64,000 nt of DNA from an uncultured Prevotella sp. GTDB taxonomy: Bacteria; Bacteroidota; Bacteroidia; Bacteroidales; Bacteroidaceae. The notes under the pieces are model-generated. The model saw nothing but the letters and a program-made list of their open reading frames with translations. It had not been told where the DNA came from and did not search any database. Of this stretch, positions 62,355-64,000 are shown piece after piece (the stretch's first letter is position 1; every line of letters starts with the position of its first letter). The translations under genes were made by a program, and so were the position numbers. The DNA is taken from contig UQTI01000004.1 in assembly GCA_900543975.1 (NCBI GenBank), forward strand, positions 1-64,000, in the 5' to 3' direction.

Positions 62355-64000
62355 TTAATACTCACCCCAAGCCTTGATGCCAATATCCTCAAGCTTCGTT
62401 GTACAGAAGGCGTAGATGAACGCACTTGCGAGACGGGCATTGGTGAGAAGAGGCACGTTAAGGTCGATAGAGGCGCGACGGATCTTGTAGCCGTTGCTAA
62501 GCTCAGAACTTGTTAGGTTCTTCGGGATGTTGACAACCATATCGATGGTATGGTCGTGCAACAGATCGAGAGCCTTGGGCTCATCACCCTCCTCTGATGG
62601 CCAGAGCACATGGGTGTTCTCGATGCCGTTCTCTGTAAGGAACTTGCTTGTACCGCCTGTTGCATAAAGTTTGTAACCATTGTCAATGAGCATCTTTGCA
62701 GCATCAAGCATTTCAACCTTTTGCTTGGCACCACCTGTAGAAAGAAGAATGTTCTTCTTCGGTATGCGATAGCCTACAGAGAGCATGCTCTTGAGCAAGG
62801 CTGTGTTTGTATCGTCGCCCAAGCAACCTACCTCGCCTGTAGAACTCATGTCTACGCCAAGCACAGGGTCGGCCTTCTGTAAACGGTTGAACGAGAACTG
62901 CGAAGCCTTGATGCCAACATAGTCGAGATCGAACAGGTTCTTGTTGGGCTTTTCTACGGGCAGACCGAGCATTACGCGAGTGGCAAGCTCGATAAGGTTG
63001 ATCTTCAGCACCTTGCTCACGAACGGGAACGAACGCGAAGCACGGAGGTTACACTCGATAACGAGGATGTCGTTGTCGCGGGCCATAAACTGAATGTTGA
63101 ACGGGCCGTTGATATGAAGCTCCTTGGCAATTTGACGGCCTACACGCTTACAACGGCGAACGGTCTCAACATACAGTTTTTGAGGCGGGAACTGGATGGT
63201 GGCGTCACCTGAGTGGACACCAGCAAACTCGATGTGTTCAGAAATGGCGTAAGCAATAACCTCTCCATTCTTTGCAACAGCATCCATCTCAATCTCCTTG
63301 GCGTGCTCGATAAACTTGCTCACAACAACAGGATGGTCCTCGCTAACGTTGGCAGCCAACTGGAGGAAGCGTTTCAGCTCATCCTCGTTAGAGCAAACGT
63401 TCATGGCTGCACCTGAGAGAACGTATGACGGGCGCACAAGAACGGGGAAGCCTACACGCTCTATAAAGCGGTCGATATCTTCCATGCTTGTAAGTGCGCT
63501 CCACTCGGGCTGGTTGATGCCGTTGTTGGTAAGCATCTGAGAGAACTTGGCGCGGTCCTCGGCGTTGTCAATGTCCTGAGCCTTGGTACCAAGGATAGGT
63601 ACATGCTGCTCATCGAGAAGCACAGCAAGGTTGTTAGGAATCTGACCACCTGTAGACACAATCACACCATGAGGTGTCTCAAGGTCGATGATGTCCATAA
63701 CGCGCTCGAAGGTGAGCTCATCGAAATAGAGACGGTCGCACATGTCGTAATCGGTTGACACGGTCTCGGGGTTATAGTTTATCATTACCGAACGGAAACC
63801 CTCCTTGCGGATGGTGTTGAGAGCTTGAACACCACACCAGTCGAACTCAACAGATGAGCCGATGCGGTAAGCTCCAGAACCGAGCACGATAATTGAACGC
63901 TTGTCGTTCTCATACTTTATATCGCTATTTACGCCAGCATAAGTGACGTACAGATAGTTGGTCTGTGCAGGATACTCGGCAGCCAAGGTATCGATCTGCT
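62355..64000 (-). CDS. carbamoyl phosphate synthase large subunit, C-terminal part
   Basis: The frame is open at the window edge; about 548 codons are present, half of the usual 1070. It holds the second ATP-grasp unit (IIVLGSGAYRIGSSVEFDWC; NYNPETVSTDYDMCDRLYF; IECNLRASRSFPFVSKV) and the C-terminal MGS-like allosteric domain (KKNILLSTGGAKQKVEM; YKLYATGGTSKFL; PLLTNARLASAFI). Makes carbamoyl phosphate for pyrimidines and arginine. The small subunit would be outside the window. Confidence 0.97.
   Translation of the reverse strand, partial: QIDTLAAEYPAQTNYLYVTYAGVNSDIKYENDKRSIIVLGSGAYRIGSSVEFDWCGVQALNTIRKEGFRSVMINYNPETVSTDYDMCDRLYFDELTFERVMDIIDLETPHGVIVSTGGQIPNNLAVLLDEQHVPILGTKAQDIDNAEDRAKFSQMLTNNGINQPEWSALTSMEDIDRFIERVGFPVLVRPSYVLSGAAMNVCSNEDELKRFLQLAANVSEDHPVVVSKFIEHAKEIEMDAVAKNGEVIAYAISEHIEFAGVHSGDATIQFPPQKLYVETVRRCKRVGRQIAKELHINGPFNIQFMARDNDILVIECNLRASRSFPFVSKVLKINLIELATRVMLGLPVEKPNKNLFDLDYVGIKASQFSFNRLQKADPVLGVDMSSTGEVGCLGDDTNTALLKSMLSVGYRIPKKNILLSTGGAKQKVEMLDAAKMLIDNGYKLYATGGTSKFLTENGIENTHVLWPSEEGDEPKALDLLHDHTIDMVVNIPKNLTSSELSNGYKIRRASIDLNVPLLTNARLASAFIYAFCTTKLEDIGIKAWGEY

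Overview
The window is a chromosomal segment of a Bacteroidota bacterium, most likely order Bacteroidales and probably Prevotellaceae. The evidence is the gene content (DUF3256, DUF4295, DUF4348, an Rnf complex with an RseC-like leader gene, a short ~290-residue primary sigma factor, the malic enzyme-phosphotransacetylase fusion) and repeated promoters of the Bacteroidetes type (TTTG, 19-21 bp, TAnnTTTG). Almost everything is housekeeping. I see no phage, insertion sequence, CRISPR array, rRNA or tRNA.

Layout. 1-800: no gene on the plus strand, a 22-bp tandem repeat and a probable small RNA on the minus strand. 799-8675 (minus): DUF3256 protein, phospho-sugar mutase, cupin, membrane-bound HU/LysM protein, HU protein, rimO, ftsY. 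8909-9887 (plus): DUF4160/DUF2442 pair and a small unknown gene. 10092-16740 (minus): DEAD-box helicase, two paralogous TPR proteins, gyrA. 17090-18954 (minus): DUF4295, rpmG, rpmB, galE. 19079-24874 (minus): rnfA-E-G-D-C-B preceded by an RseC-family gene (membrane ion-pumping redox complex). 25024-32408 (minus): TPR protein and a complete leucine operon, read as leader peptide - leuA - leuC - leuD - citramalate-synthase-like gene - leuB. 32700-35006 (minus): dnaB, TetR regulator. 35208-39482 (plus): malic enzyme, ispE, Nudix hydrolase, thioesterase. 39622-42158 (minus): ettA, orphan vsr. 42192-43510: 1.3 kb non-coding stretch with two related palindromic elements. 43511-48102 (minus): IMPACT protein, DUF1015, serA, serC, with an elaborate inverted repeat between serA and serC. 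48565-49266 (plus): trmO. 49385-51063 (minus): PFL-family protein and ACT protein. 51422-54672 (plus): rpoD, a secreted small protein, an HPr-kinase-like/S26-peptidase fusion and a PqqD-like protein. 54902-60684 (minus): ABC permease and ATPase, MFS transporter, panB, metallo-hydrolase, DUF4348 lipoprotein. 60961-61998 (plus): pheS. 62355-64000 (minus): 3' part of carB.

Most unusual points: (1) the fusion of an HPr-kinase-like P-loop domain to a signal-peptidase-like domain with an apparent Ser/His/Asp set, one base upstream of a PqqD-like gene, which looks like an uncharacterised peptide-modification module; (2) a Leu/Ile-rich 29-residue leader peptide and hairpin in front of leuA; (3) a small RNA gene with a textbook promoter and terminator at 661-765; (4) paired palindromic elements at 42497-42691 and 43071-43323; (5) the same 22-bp repeat in tandem at two loci 41 kb apart; (6) a protein that links an HU DNA-binding domain through the membrane to a LysM-like domain; (7) a GyrA quinolone-region isoleucine at the position of E. 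coli Ser83.
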